64,000 nt of DNA from Methylomicrobium lacus LW14. Its GTDB lineage: Bacteria > Pseudomonadota > Gammaproteobacteria > Methylococcales > Methylomonadaceae. The translations under genes and the position numbers were made by a program. Numbering within the stretch: the stretch's first letter is position 1; each line of letters starts with the position of its first letter. Under the pieces are notes generated by a model. The model did not search any database and was not told where the DNA came from. It worked only from the letters and a program-made list of their open reading frames with translations. Below, one piece after another: positions 31,375 to 40,506 of the stretch. The DNA is taken from the NCBI RefSeq assembly GCF_000527095.1, contig NZ_AZUN01000001.1, positions 3,733,501 through 3,797,500 on the forward strand. The letters run 5' to 3'.

Positions 31375-32925
31375 GTGAAATGGTTCGTACGCGCCGACAT
31401 CGACGGCTTTTTCGGTCTGGCTTTGGATAATCTGGTGCAGTTGCTGGTGATCGTCGGTTTGTGCGGTCACGTGTTGGGCTTTTCGGACGATCTGATCTAT
31501 CGGCACATTTTGCCAGGCGCGGCGGTATCGGTATTGTTCGGCAATATCTTTTACGCTTATCAGGCCAAACGCCTGGCAGCGGCGACCGGCCGCGACGATA
31601 TTTGCGCCTTGCCTTACGGCATCAACACCGTGTCGCTGTTCGCGTATATTTTTCTGGTGATGCTGCCCGCGAAGTTGGTCGCGGAAGCCAGCGGGGCTGC
31701 AAATCCGGAAACGATCGCCTGGCAGGCGGGCTTGTTGGCCTGTTTCGGCTCCGGCCTGATCGAGCTGGGCGGCGCGTTCGTGGTCGAGAGGCTAAGAAAG
31801 GCGACGCCGCGCGCGGCCTTACTGTCCACCCTGGCCGGCATTGCACTGACCTTCATTGCGCTCGGGTTTTTGTTCCGCGCCTATGCGCATCCGGTCGTCG
31901 GCCTGGTCACGCTGGCGGTAATCCTGCTGGTTTATTTCGGCCGGCTGCGCTTTCGCGGCAATCTGCCGGGCGGCTTGGTGGCGGTGATATTGGGCGTCTT
32001 ATTGTCCTGGGGGATGGGGCTCGCGCCGGTCGGTCCGTTGCCGGATAATCCGATCCGTTGGTATTGGCCGCTACCGGTGGCCGGTGATTTGCTGCAGGCC
32101 CTGGTTTCCAGGGATAGCCTGAGCTATCTGTCCGTGATCGTGCCGATGGGGCTGTTCAATCTGATCGGCTCGCTGCAAAACATCGAATCGGCCGAAGCGG
32201 CCGGCGACAGCTATCCGACGCGTTCTTCGCTGGCCGCGAACGGCATTGGCACACTGGCGGCCAGCCTGTTCGGGTCCTGCTTTCCGACCACGATCTATAT
32301 CGGCCATCCGGGCTGGAAGGCGATGGGCGCCCGCGCCGGCTATTCGATATTGAACGGCGCCTTCATCACGCTGATCTGCCTGACCGGCAGCCTGTCCTAC
32401 ATCGCCTGGGCGGTGCCGATCGACGCCGGCATGGCGATCGTGTTATGGATCGGCATCGTAATCGCGGCGCAGGCATTCCAGGAAACCCCGAAAAGCCATG
32501 CGCCGGCGGTCGTGATGGGGCTGTTGCCCGGCATCGCGGCCTGGGGCGCGTTCATGGCCAAAAGCGGGGTGCGCGCGGCGGACTACGGCGGCGAACCGAT
32601 GCCCGCCTTCTCGGACGCAGTGCTGGCGCGTTTTGCACAGGCCGATATCTGGATCGGCGGCGCCTTTGCGCTGGAACAGGGTTTTATTTTTAGCGCGATG
32701 ATCTTGGCCGCGTTGACGGTCGCGGTGATCGAGCGTCATTTCATCAAGGCCGCGCTTTGGTCGGGTTCGGCCAGCCTGTTGTCCGCATCGGGTCTGATGC
32801 ATTCCTACCGCTGGACACCCAGCGATACTGCGTTGGCGTTGACGCCGGCATGGGAATGGGCTTTGGCCTATTTGCTGATGGGGCTGATATTTTTGAGCGC
32901 AAAGTGGCTGCTGGTTGAGGATTGA
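31375..32925 (+). CDS. NCS2-family permease
   Basis: 516 residues from a GTG start at 31375, with about 12 membrane segments. Family marks: FFGLALDNLVQLLVIVGLC, ALPYGINTVSLFAY, NIESAEAAGDSYPTRSSLAANG and the FPTTIYIGHPGWKAMGARAGYS signature of the xanthine/uracil permease superfamily. It probably imports a nucleobase or related compound by proton symport; the divergent subgroup makes the substrate uncertain. The following gene begins ~75 bases later with an amidohydrolase after it, which would suit nucleobase or amide salvage, but that link is inference. Confidence 0.85.
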   Translation: MKWFVRADIDGFFGLALDNLVQLLVIVGLCGHVLGFSDDLIYRHILPGAAVSVLFGNIFYAYQAKRLAAATGRDDICALPYGINTVSLFAYIFLVMLPAKLVAEASGAANPETIAWQAGLLACFGSGLIELGGAFVVERLRKATPRAALLSTLAGIALTFIALGFLFRAYAHPVVGLVTLAVILLVYFGRLRFRGNLPGGLVAVILGVLLSWGMGLAPVGPLPDNPIRWYWPLPVAGDLLQALVSRDSLSYLSVIVPMGLFNLIGSLQNIESAEAAGDSYPTRSSLAANGIGTLAASLFGSCFPTTIYIGHPGWKAMGARAGYSILNGAFITLICLTGSLSYIAWAVPIDAGMAIVLWIGIVIAAQAFQETPKSHAPAVVMGLLPGIAAWGAFMAKSGVRAADYGGEPMPAFSDAVLARFAQADIWIGGAFALEQGFIFSAMILAALTVAVIERHFIKAALWSGSASLLSASGLMHSYRWTPSDTALALTPAWEWALAYLLMGLIFLSAKWLLVED

Positions 32926-33002
32926 TAGCGGAATTTAATGCGCATTCCGCAATCGAATCCACTATTGGCGGTAAGGGGCCGGTGAAGACGGGATCATCGA
33001 CG

Positions 33003-33680
33003 ATGGAAAAAGAAGCGCTGGTGATACTGACCGGCATTACCGCTGACGCTAGCAAAAAGGCGCATGTGCGGGATTATTTTCGGGACAACACCGAATACGA
33101 AGTTTTCCTGCCCCGGCTTTGCCAATTTTTCGGGATTGATGGGTCGGCACGGCAGCTGGCCTGGTTTCTTGAATGGTATAAGATCGAGCGGTATGCGCGC
33201 TGCCATTTTATTTGCTATATATCCGGAGGGTTCATCTTGCGTCAGGCCTTGAGCGTGAAGCCGATAGTGAATTTGGGGCGCGTCGTTTATCTGCGTTCTC
33301 CGTTTCAGGAGGCGGTTCCGGAGTTGGTCATCGAACAGCTGGGATCGATTGCGGCGGCATTCAGCAACGGCAAGATGCTGTTCGATCTGGCATCCCGCGA
33401 TAAGGACCAACTGCCGGTCATTCAAGCGGAAGATGGCGTGATCCTTGAGAAAGGCGTATCTAATATGGCCGCGCAGCTGGGCATCAGAGCGGACCAGTTC
33501 GACGCCTATCGCCACCGCGAAGCCTTTTGTCTTCCTCCATCGAAGACGGTTTTCTGTACCGAATTGAGCCACGATCAGGTTTACACCACGGATGCGCTCT
33601 TGGCCAGGATCGCGGTTTTTCTGAAATCAGGCGGCTTTACCGGCGTTGTGCCGGCTGATCCGCAGAAGAGGCCGTCTTAG
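33003..33680 (+). CDS. Unknown protein, alpha/beta type
   Basis: About 225 residues from ATG 33003; a GTG at 32982 with AAGGGG before it is also possible, and the frame reaches back to 32922. It starts EALVILTGITADAS and contains CHFICYISGGFILRQAL and VVYLRSPFQEAVPELV. This looks like a small alpha/beta-hydrolase-type fold, but no Ser-His-Asp set is clear. It ends directly at the amidohydrolase ATG, so the two are coupled. Family not recognised. Confidence 0.6.
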   Translation: MEKEALVILTGITADASKKAHVRDYFRDNTEYEVFLPRLCQFFGIDGSARQLAWFLEWYKIERYARCHFICYISGGFILRQALSVKPIVNLGRVVYLRSPFQEAVPELVIEQLGSIAAAFSNGKMLFDLASRDKDQLPVIQAEDGVILEKGVSNMAAQLGIRADQFDAYRHREAFCLPPSKTVFCTELSHDQVYTTDALLARIAVFLKSGGFTGVVPADPQKRPS

Positions 33681-34529
33681 ATGATCATCGACGGACACCG
33701 GCATATCGTTGGCGATTATGCGCCGATCCTGCAACGAATGGACGCATTAGGCATAGCCGAGACCGTTCTGGTCGGTGTCGGCGTCCGCAACCTCGATTTG
33801 ATCACCCTTCACGATTCACTTCTATTCCGCAGCCATCTGCTGTTTCGGACTCTAGGCATGTTCAAGGCGCGGCAGCTGGTCAATTCGCGCGCTTTCCGCG
33901 AGAACCTGCTCGGCGACCCGCGCAACGAGGATGCGCTGCGGGCCGTGCGCGAACGTCCGGACCGATTTTACGGTTTTGTGTTTATCAATCCCGAATCGCC
34001 CCATGCCTTGGCGGAGCTTCGGCGCTGCCTTGCGCAAGGGTTTCGGGGCATCAAGCTGGCCTTGGTGCAATATCCGACCGATCTGCGCGGCAAGAACATG
34101 ATCGCTCTGTGCGAAATGGCCCGAGAAAGCAGGATTCCTGTGTTCATGCACCTCGGCATTTCTTCGGCCTCGGCGGAGCCGGAATGGCTGGCCGAAGCGT
34201 TTCCGGACGTCACCTTCATCATCGCGCATGCCGGCGTGCAGCGCTTCGAGGAAACGATCGCATTGGCGCGGCGGCTCGACAACGTCTATGTCGATACCTC
34301 AAGCTATATCGCAACGACCCAAAAGCTCAGGCGCCTGTGCAAAACGATCGGCGCCGGCAAGCTGATATTCGGCTCCGATGTGCCGGTGATGTGCCAGGAT
34401 GTGGGGGATGCCTTGGCGAAGATTGATGCGCTAAGTCTTCCGGCATCGGAGAAAGACAAAATACTGGGCGGAAACCTGGCAGCGATCCTCGCGCAAACCG
34501 GTCATCTGACGACAACATCCCTGAGTTGA
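33681..34529 (+). CDS. Metal-dependent amidohydrolase (TIM-barrel)
   Basis: 282 residues of the amidohydrolase-2 (PF04909) type. MIIDGHRHI has the HxH-type first metal pair; FRGIKLAL, PVFMHLG, FIIAHAGVQRF and IFGSDVPVM give the later metal and catalytic residues. These enzymes hydrolyse or decarboxylate small amides, lactones or carboxylates; the substrate cannot be read from sequence. The start ATG follows the previous stop with no gap, and the next gene begins 7 bases later. Confidence 0.8.
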   Translation: MIIDGHRHIVGDYAPILQRMDALGIAETVLVGVGVRNLDLITLHDSLLFRSHLLFRTLGMFKARQLVNSRAFRENLLGDPRNEDALRAVRERPDRFYGFVFINPESPHALAELRRCLAQGFRGIKLALVQYPTDLRGKNMIALCEMARESRIPVFMHLGISSASAEPEWLAEAFPDVTFIIAHAGVQRFEETIALARRLDNVYVDTSSYIATTQKLRRLCKTIGAGKLIFGSDVPVMCQDVGDALAKIDALSLPASEKDKILGGNLAAILAQTGHLTTTSLS

Positions 34530-34536
34530 GGCTGAT

Positions 34537-34884
34537 ATGGAAACACCCATCATTTCGGTACTATTGTTCGTGTTCGCCGCAGTCGCCGGAGCGGTCGGCC
34601 AGTTTCTTTACAAGACCGGCGCCGATGCGGCGGGCGGCGGCATCCTCTCGTATATATTGAATGCCCGGCTGTGGGCCGGCGTCGTCTGCTACATCAGCGT
34701 GATGGTGTCGTTCATCGCCGCCTTTAAAAAAGGCGGATCGCCGACCGTCCTGTATCCGGTTTATGCGTCGACATTCATCTGGGCGGCCCTGATCGGACTG
34801 TTCGCCTACGGCATTCCGATCAAGCCGGTCAATATTGCCGGCATGGCCTGTATCGTGCTGGGCATGTATTTGATGGGACGTTAA
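34537..34884 (+). CDS. Small 4-helix EamA/SMR-type membrane protein
   Basis: 115 residues with four membrane segments. GGSPTVLYPVYASTFIWAALIG and MACIVLGMYLMG are typical of the drug/metabolite (EamA/SMR, ArnE-like) superfamily, half-size members that work as dimers. Substrate unknown. It closes the plus-strand group starting with the NCS2 permease and converges on cdsA. Confidence 0.75.
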   Translation: METPIISVLLFVFAAVAGAVGQFLYKTGADAAGGGILSYILNARLWAGVVCYISVMVSFIAAFKKGGSPTVLYPVYASTFIWAALIGLFAYGIPIKPVNIAGMACIVLGMYLMGR

Positions 34885-34893
34885 TCCCGTCCG

Positions 34894-35814
34894 TTACTGG
34901 GTCAGGCGCAAAAAATAATAGGTCAGCGGCGCGACCAGGATCAGGCTGTCGATCCGGTCCAAGAGACCACCGAAGCCCGGCAGCCAGTCGCCGGCATCCT
35001 TGACGCCGGCTTCCCGTTTGATCGCCGATTCGAACAAGTCGCCCCATAACGAGCCGATCGCGATGATCGGCGGCAGCGAGATCAATAGAAAGGCGTAAGA
35101 CGACTGCGGCAAGGCAAAGCCCATTAGCAGGGTTCCGGCATAGGCGCCGATCAGGTTGCCCGCCACCCCTTCCCAGGTTTTATTCGGACTCAGGGCCGGC
35201 GATAATTGATGACGGCCAAACAGCTTGCCGACCGCGAACGCGCCGTTATCGCTGAGTGCGACCGACGCGCCGAGGACCAAAAGAATCCCCGAACCTCCCG
35301 GAATGTGGACCGCGATCAGCAGCAAATGCGCGAGCAGCCAGGCAATGTACGCCCAACCGAGCGTCGACAGGGCCAGTTGCCGGACGCCGCCGGCAACCGC
35401 CTGGAAGGCAAGCGGCTGTGCGACGGCGACCAATAGCAGCAACGGGGCCAGGAGAAAAAATCCGTCGAGCGACAGCACCGCAACCGGCGCCGCGATCAGG
35501 GTCATGCCGAGCAGCACGTTGCGATAGGCCGGTGCCAGGCTGACCAGCGCCGCATATTCCCGGATGCCTTGCCAGGAGATCGCGGTGACCAGCAGGCATA
35601 AAGTTAGAGGGCCGCCGAGCACGGCACCCAGGAAAAGCGGCGCGATGATGGCCCAGGTCCGCCACTTCAGGAATAACGAGGCTTGCAGTATCCGGCCTAA
35701 ATTCCTGCGTTCGACCCAAAGAATCAGCGCCAGACTGAGGCCCAGCAGAATCAGGATGCGGTAGGCTGCCGGCAGAAACAAGGGGCTGTCGATGGGGTTT
35801 GCCGGTAGCATCAT
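34894..35814 (-). CDS. cdsA: Phosphatidate cytidylyltransferase
   Basis: 306 residues with about eight membrane segments and the family signature SNKTWEGVAGNLIGAY near 200 and SLWGDLFESAIKREAGVKDAGDWLPG...GGLLDRIDS near 250-290 (signature Ser, Asp and Lys in place). It makes CDP-diacylglycerol from phosphatidate and CTP. It is the last gene of the lipid operon, 65 bases after the CDP-alcohol transferase gene, so activation and headgroup transfer are encoded together. It may be a second copy besides a housekeeping cdsA elsewhere. Confidence 0.93.
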   Translation of the reverse strand: MMLPANPIDSPLFLPAAYRILILLGLSLALILWVERRNLGRILQASLFLKWRTWAIIAPLFLGAVLGGPLTLCLLVTAISWQGIREYAALVSLAPAYRNVLLGMTLIAAPVAVLSLDGFFLLAPLLLLVAVAQPLAFQAVAGGVRQLALSTLGWAYIAWLLAHLLLIAVHIPGGSGILLVLGASVALSDNGAFAVGKLFGRHQLSPALSPNKTWEGVAGNLIGAYAGTLLMGFALPQSSYAFLLISLPPIIAIGSLWGDLFESAIKREAGVKDAGDWLPGFGGLLDRIDSLILVAPLTYYFLRLTQ

Positions 35815-35879
35815 CGCGACTTATCCTAATGTGATCAAAAAATCATGTATTTTTAAGGTGTAATCGTTTTGCCGATTCG

Positions 35880-36569
35880 TCAATCGTTTGCCGAAGCGCG
35901 CAGATAACGAGCCGCGCGCCGGAGTCGCAAGACCGCCGTCAGGAGGCTGCCCGCACAAATGATCGCCAGGGCCAGGCTGATCAACCCCAAGGGCTGCGTA
36001 TCGCCGAACGTGGGATGCCAGTGCTCGGGCGTAAATCCCAGGTAGGCCGCGGCGGCGATGATCACCGCCATGCGCTGGGGTTTTGCCATCGGGCCGCCAA
36101 AATCGCTCGGCGCGCCGACGCTTCTGACCGCGACGCGGACATAGGCGGTAAATACCGCGAGCGCGGCAGTGATATAGCCCAGATCCACATGGCCGCCGGC
36201 GCTGTAGCCGGCCCCGACCAGAATGATGAAATCGGCGATGCGGTCGGGAATCTCGTTATACAACGCGCCCAGCGGCGAGCCTTTCCCCCATTCGACCGCG
36301 ACCATGCCGTCCAGCATATTACAAATCAGGCGCAGTCCCGCCATCGTGCCGGCGACGATCCACAACAGATGGCTTTGGATGGGGCCGGCGCCTGCGGTCA
36401 GACCGAAGGCAAGCCCGCTGACCAGGGCCGCCAGCACCCCGCAGATCGAAATCGTATCGGGCGAAACATTGGCCTGCGCCAACCAGCGCGCCGCCTTTTT
36501 TGACCAGCGGTTTTCGCGCGCCGGCACGGAGCGCCGGTCGGCGTTCTTCGAATTACTGTCATTTGGCAT
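35880..36569 (-). CDS. CDP-alcohol phosphatidyltransferase-family enzyme
   Basis: 229 residues, about six membrane segments. The active-site motif DGMVAVEWGKGSPLGALYNE continues IPDRIAD. Compared with the classical DGxxAR...GxxxDxxxD, the Arg is Val and the third acidic position is shifted or replaced (Asn), while two later Asp remain. This variant is known in a subgroup of the family. It would join CDP-diacylglycerol (made by CdsA next door) to an alcohol. The alcohol cannot be told. It lies 24 bases after the ligase-acyltransferase fusion. Confidence 0.82.
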   Translation of the reverse strand: MPNDSNSKNADRRSVPARENRWSKKAARWLAQANVSPDTISICGVLAALVSGLAFGLTAGAGPIQSHLLWIVAGTMAGLRLICNMLDGMVAVEWGKGSPLGALYNEIPDRIADFIILVGAGYSAGGHVDLGYITAALAVFTAYVRVAVRSVGAPSDFGGPMAKPQRMAVIIAAAAYLGFTPEHWHPTFGDTQPLGLISLALAIICAGSLLTAVLRLRRAARYLRASAND

Positions 36570-36593
36570 GTCGTCCTCGCTAGCGCTCAGGTT

Positions 36594-39137
36594 TCAGGCG
36601 GATTCGTCACTGGGTTCGTCAAGCAATTGTAACAGGGCCGCATGCAAGATGCTTGTGGCGTCCTGTTTTTCGATGCTGGACGGGATAGTGACCGGCGCCC
36701 CAAAATGCACGCGAACCTGGTGACGGTGCGGCCAGACGGCTCCCTTCGGCAGGATTTGGTAGCCGCCGCTGACCGCGACCGGCACGATCGGAACGCCGAG
36801 CCCCGTGGCTAGATACCCGATGCCGGGTTTGAAGTCCAATAATCGGCCGCTCGTCGAGCGGGTTCCTTCGGGGTAAATCAACACCGACCAGCCCTTGTCG
36901 ATCAATTCGCCGCAATATTCGAGGCTGGTGCGGATCGAGCCTTCGCGCGTGAACGGAAAGGCGTTGATCGCGAGCGGAAGCGAGATTGCCAGCAGGCGGT
37001 TGCTGAAAAAATAATCGGCCGCGGCCGCGACGGCCAATTTGCTGCGAATCGGCGCCGGCAGCGCGCGCAGGATCGAAAGCGTGTCGACATGGCTGCTGTG
37101 ATTCGCGATAAACAGCGCGGGCAGGGCAAGATCGCTGAGGTTCTCGGCACCGGTGACGGTGAACGAACGGCTTACCAAGCGATGGGCAGGGAACGCGATC
37201 GCTTGTTGCAGCAAACGGCGCGCCGCGCCGGCCGCTCCGGTCAACGGCCAAGCCGGGAATCTTTCCGCCGCCGTGGCTTTCTCGCTGCGTTTGACCAAGT
37301 CTTCGAGATCGCCGACGCGGCGGATGCCGATCAGGTCGGCATCATCGAGATGTACGCCCAGTTTCTGTTCCAGCAATACCGCCAACTCGACCCGGTCCAG
37401 CGAATCCAGTCCCAAATCCAGATCCAGATCGGAGCTTTCCGAGATCGATTGCAGCGGAACCTTGCAGACGGTAGCCAATAATTGTTCCAGGGTGGCCAGT
37501 TCTCCGGGGTCAGGAAGCTGATTTGCCGTGTGCATGTCCCGCGGATTTTGATTCAGCAGCGCCTCCCGCACTTTCCAGCGCTGGATTTTCAGCAACGGCG
37601 TGAGCGGAAAGTCGCCGTGCCAAATTCTTACGGCGGCGATTCTCTGATGCGGGGCCAGCTTCGCATTGGCTAAGCGTACCGCATGGTGGGCGATGTGCAT
37701 TTGTTCCGCCGGTTCTTCGGTATCTTCCGATAACCGCAGGACCGCGGTGAGACAGTCAGACCCCGCGGCATCGGGCAATGCCATCACGATGCAGCCGGCG
37801 ACGCCGGGCTCGGCTTCGACGATCGGTTCGATGTCTTCCGGAAAGACGTTCAGGCCGCTTGCCAGCACGATCGAATTGTTGCTGCGCCCTTTCACATAGA
37901 GTTCGCCGTGTGGCCCGATTTCGCCGAGATCGGCGGTCCGGTAGTAATGATCCTGGGTGAACGCGGCGCGGGTCGCTCCCGCGTTTTTCCAATAGCCCTG
38001 AGTGACATTGTCCCCTTTGACCAGGATTTCGCCTTGCTCCGAGAGTTTGACTAGGATGCCAGGCTTTGGCCAGCCGACAGCGCCCTGAATTCTTCGATCG
38101 AAATGGTTGGTCGCAATTACCGGCGCGCATTCCGTTGCGCCGTATCCCTGTACAACGCGGATGCCGAGATGTTCCAGATGCTGTTCCAAATGCAGAGGCA
38201 ACGCCGCGCCGCCGCAGACGAAAAATTCCGGCAAGCGGGCTGCCTCGGGAAATAACAGATCGGTGAAAAATCGTCGCCAGCCAAACGGCAAATGCCGACC
38301 GAGTCGAGGCCAATGCTGCCATAACCGTTTTTGTCCGTTGCCGATGATCGCTGTTTCGATCGCGCCGAGCAGCAGGGTCAGTAGCTGCGGCACCGCCACG
38401 ACGCCGTGAATCTGCTTCTTCGCGAGTTTTTGCAGAATGGCCGAGGAATGCCGGCCGTCCGGGTAAAACAAAGTTGCGCCATGCAGCAAGGGCGCAAACA
38501 AGCCGACAGTCTGTTCGAACAGATGCGAGAGCGGCAGCAGCGATAGAAAGCGAACCTCGGGCCATGACGGATAGACGTCCTGGATCGCTTGTATGCTGAA
38601 GAGAATGTTGCGATGGGTCAGAATGACCCCTTTCGGTTGGCCGGTCGTGCCGGATGTGAAGATAATCTCGGCGACATCGTCGGGTTGGGGACTGAATGCC
38701 AGGGCCGCCTCCGGCCGTTCGGACCAGTCCAGATCGGTCAAATTGATCTGTGGTATGGCGGGAGGCTGCGCTGCCGCATTACTGCCGATAAATGCCGAGG
38801 CTTCGACCGATGCGGCGATACGGGCAATGAAATCCGGAGAAGAATGCTGGTCAAGCGGCACAATGATCACCCCGGCGACCAAACACCCCAGATAAACGGC
38901 TACCAATTGCGGATCGTTGAAGCCCTGAACCAGGACTTTGGAACCGGGAGGCAACCGGTAATCTTCACGTAGTTGGCGCGCCACATGCCTCGCGACCCGG
39001 TTCAGGCGTGCGTAACTCCAGACATCGTCGCGCAGCCCTGAACGCTTGATCAGGGCCGGCCTGTCGCCAAAGGTCTCGGCTATCTGAGCCAAAAGCTCGG
39101 CCAACGTGGTTGTCGTGGATCTGATTTCCGCCTGCAT
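36594..39137 (-). CDS. Acyl ligase–carrier–PlsC acyltransferase fusion
   Basis: 847 residues from ATG 39137 (the open frame extends to 39320 without a better start). Domain 1 (about 15-500) is an AMP-forming acyl ligase with FTSGTTGQPKGVILTHRN at 160-177 and YYRTADLGEIG. Domain 2 (about 555-620) is an acyl-carrier domain with the pantetheine Ser in LGLDSLDRVEL. Domain 3 is a 1-acylglycerol-3-phosphate acyltransferase with NHSSHVDTLS (HX4D) and YPEGTRSTSG. The protein could activate a free fatty acid, hold it on its own carrier and pass it to a lysolipid. Related Aas proteins lack the carrier. First gene of the lipid operon. Confidence 0.9.
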   Translation of the reverse strand: MQAEIRSTTTTLAELLAQIAETFGDRPALIKRSGLRDDVWSYARLNRVARHVARQLREDYRLPPGSKVLVQGFNDPQLVAVYLGCLVAGVIIVPLDQHSSPDFIARIAASVEASAFIGSNAAAQPPAIPQINLTDLDWSERPEAALAFSPQPDDVAEIIFTSGTTGQPKGVILTHRNILFSIQAIQDVYPSWPEVRFLSLLPLSHLFEQTVGLFAPLLHGATLFYPDGRHSSAILQKLAKKQIHGVVAVPQLLTLLLGAIETAIIGNGQKRLWQHWPRLGRHLPFGWRRFFTDLLFPEAARLPEFFVCGGAALPLHLEQHLEHLGIRVVQGYGATECAPVIATNHFDRRIQGAVGWPKPGILVKLSEQGEILVKGDNVTQGYWKNAGATRAAFTQDHYYRTADLGEIGPHGELYVKGRSNNSIVLASGLNVFPEDIEPIVEAEPGVAGCIVMALPDAAGSDCLTAVLRLSEDTEEPAEQMHIAHHAVRLANAKLAPHQRIAAVRIWHGDFPLTPLLKIQRWKVREALLNQNPRDMHTANQLPDPGELATLEQLLATVCKVPLQSISESSDLDLDLGLDSLDRVELAVLLEQKLGVHLDDADLIGIRRVGDLEDLVKRSEKATAAERFPAWPLTGAAGAARRLLQQAIAFPAHRLVSRSFTVTGAENLSDLALPALFIANHSSHVDTLSILRALPAPIRSKLAVAAAADYFFSNRLLAISLPLAINAFPFTREGSIRTSLEYCGELIDKGWSVLIYPEGTRSTSGRLLDFKPGIGYLATGLGVPIVPVAVSGGYQILPKGAVWPHRHQVRVHFGAPVTIPSSIEKQDATSILHAALLQLLDEPSDESA

Positions 39138-39435
39138 AGTTCTCAGTTTCCCGTGCTTAAATTGCCGTGGTTGAAATGAATTGTAATTCGCGCGGCATGC
39201 ACGGATCAATGGGCGGGATGATGCTTTCAGCGCGGCTTGGGAAAAGCTGTATCCGGCATCTCCATAGTCGAAGAATTTCTGATAGCGGCTGTGCCGGGTG
39301 CTGATGCGCCGGGCGAGCATGATTGTGAACCAGTATTGTTCGGTGCGCGCGGCAATTTGTTATTGACCTGAGAAGCCCATCCCATCGACAATCTGTCCTA
39401 CCCATGCTGGATAAACTCTTTAACTCCACTTCCCG
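39138..39435. other. Divergent intergenic region
   Basis: About 298 bases between the lipid operon and glcE, which point away from each other. It must hold both promoters. The upstream extension of the ligase frame (to 39320) has no family similarity, so I take it as non-coding. No repeats or strong hairpins are seen. Confidence 0.5.
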
Positions 39436-40506
39436 ATGACGGCGGCGTCCAACGACCATACTCAAAGTCTGCAACAGCGCGTCGCGCGGGCGATGGCTGC
39501 CAAAACGCCGCTTTTTATCACCGGCGGCGGCAGCAAGGCTTTTTACGGCAGGGAAACGGCCGGCGAGCGATTAAGCGTGAGCAGTCATCGCGGCATCGTC
39601 AATTACCATCCGTCCGAATTGGTCGTGACCGCGCGTTCCGGCACTCCGCTTTCGGAGCTTGAGCAGACGCTCGCCGAACGCGGCCAGATGCTCGCTTTCG
39701 AGCCGCCGCATTTCGGCGCTTCGGCGACCCTGGGCGGCACGATCGCCTGCGGGTTTTCGGGACCCCGGCGGCCCTTTGCGGGCTCGGCCCGCGATTGCGT
39801 GTTGGGTTGCAAGATCATCAACGGCAAGGCGGAAGTGCTGGCGTTCGGCGGCGAGGTGATCAAAAACGTCGCGGGTTTCGACGTGTCGCGGCTGATGGTC
39901 GGCGCGCTCGGCACGCTGGGCGTGCTGCTCGAAATCTCGCTGAAAGTGCTGCCGTTGCCCGAAACCGAGCTGACTTGTGTGCTTGAACTGCCTCTTACCG
40001 AGGCCTTGACTAAAATGACAGAACTGGCTTCAGGGCCTTTGCCGGTTTCGGGGCTCAGTTATGACGGGCGCCTGCTGCATGTCAGGCTGTCCGGCGGCGA
40101 GAAGGCGGTCAAAACGGCCGCGCTGCGCATCGGCGGCGGGGCTGTAACGGCCGATAGCGCTTATTGGCATGATTTGAACGATCAGCGGCTCGATTTTTTC
40201 GCAACCGAAATGAATATCTGGCGCTTGAGTGTGCCGCCTGCGGCCGAGCCATTGGCGCTTGCGGGCGACTGGATTTATGACTGGGGCGGCGGTTTGCGCT
40301 GGCTCAAGACGGCGGCACCGGCAGAGGCGGTGTTTGCGGCGGCCGAACAGGCGCGCGGGCATGCGCTGCGGTTTAAAGGCAAAGAGCGAGGCGGCGAGGT
40401 GTTTCAGCCTTTGAACGGCAAATTGAGGCAACTGAATCAACAGGTCAAACAGGCGTTCGATCCTTACGGCCTGTTCAATCCCCATAGACTGTATCAGGAT
40501 TGGTAA
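39436..40506 (+). CDS. glcE: Glycolate oxidase FAD-binding subunit GlcE
   Basis: 356 residues. FAD-binding PCMH-type fold: PLFITGGGSKAFYG, VVTARSGTPLSELEQTL, ASATLGGTIACGFSGPRRPFAGSARD, and VIKNVAGFDVSRLMVGALGTLGV. This is the shorter GlcE type rather than the catalytic GlcD. With GlcD and GlcF it oxidises glycolate to glyoxylate. Its last base overlaps the glcF ATG (TAATG). No glcD is present on this window, so the catalytic subunit must be elsewhere. Confidence 0.93.
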   Translation: MTAASNDHTQSLQQRVARAMAAKTPLFITGGGSKAFYGRETAGERLSVSSHRGIVNYHPSELVVTARSGTPLSELEQTLAERGQMLAFEPPHFGASATLGGTIACGFSGPRRPFAGSARDCVLGCKIINGKAEVLAFGGEVIKNVAGFDVSRLMVGALGTLGVLLEISLKVLPLPETELTCVLELPLTEALTKMTELASGPLPVSGLSYDGRLLHVRLSGGEKAVKTAALRIGGGAVTADSAYWHDLNDQRLDFFATEMNIWRLSVPPAAEPLALAGDWIYDWGGGLRWLKTAAPAEAVFAAAEQARGHALRFKGKERGGEVFQPLNGKLRQLNQQVKQAFDPYGLFNPHRLYQDW

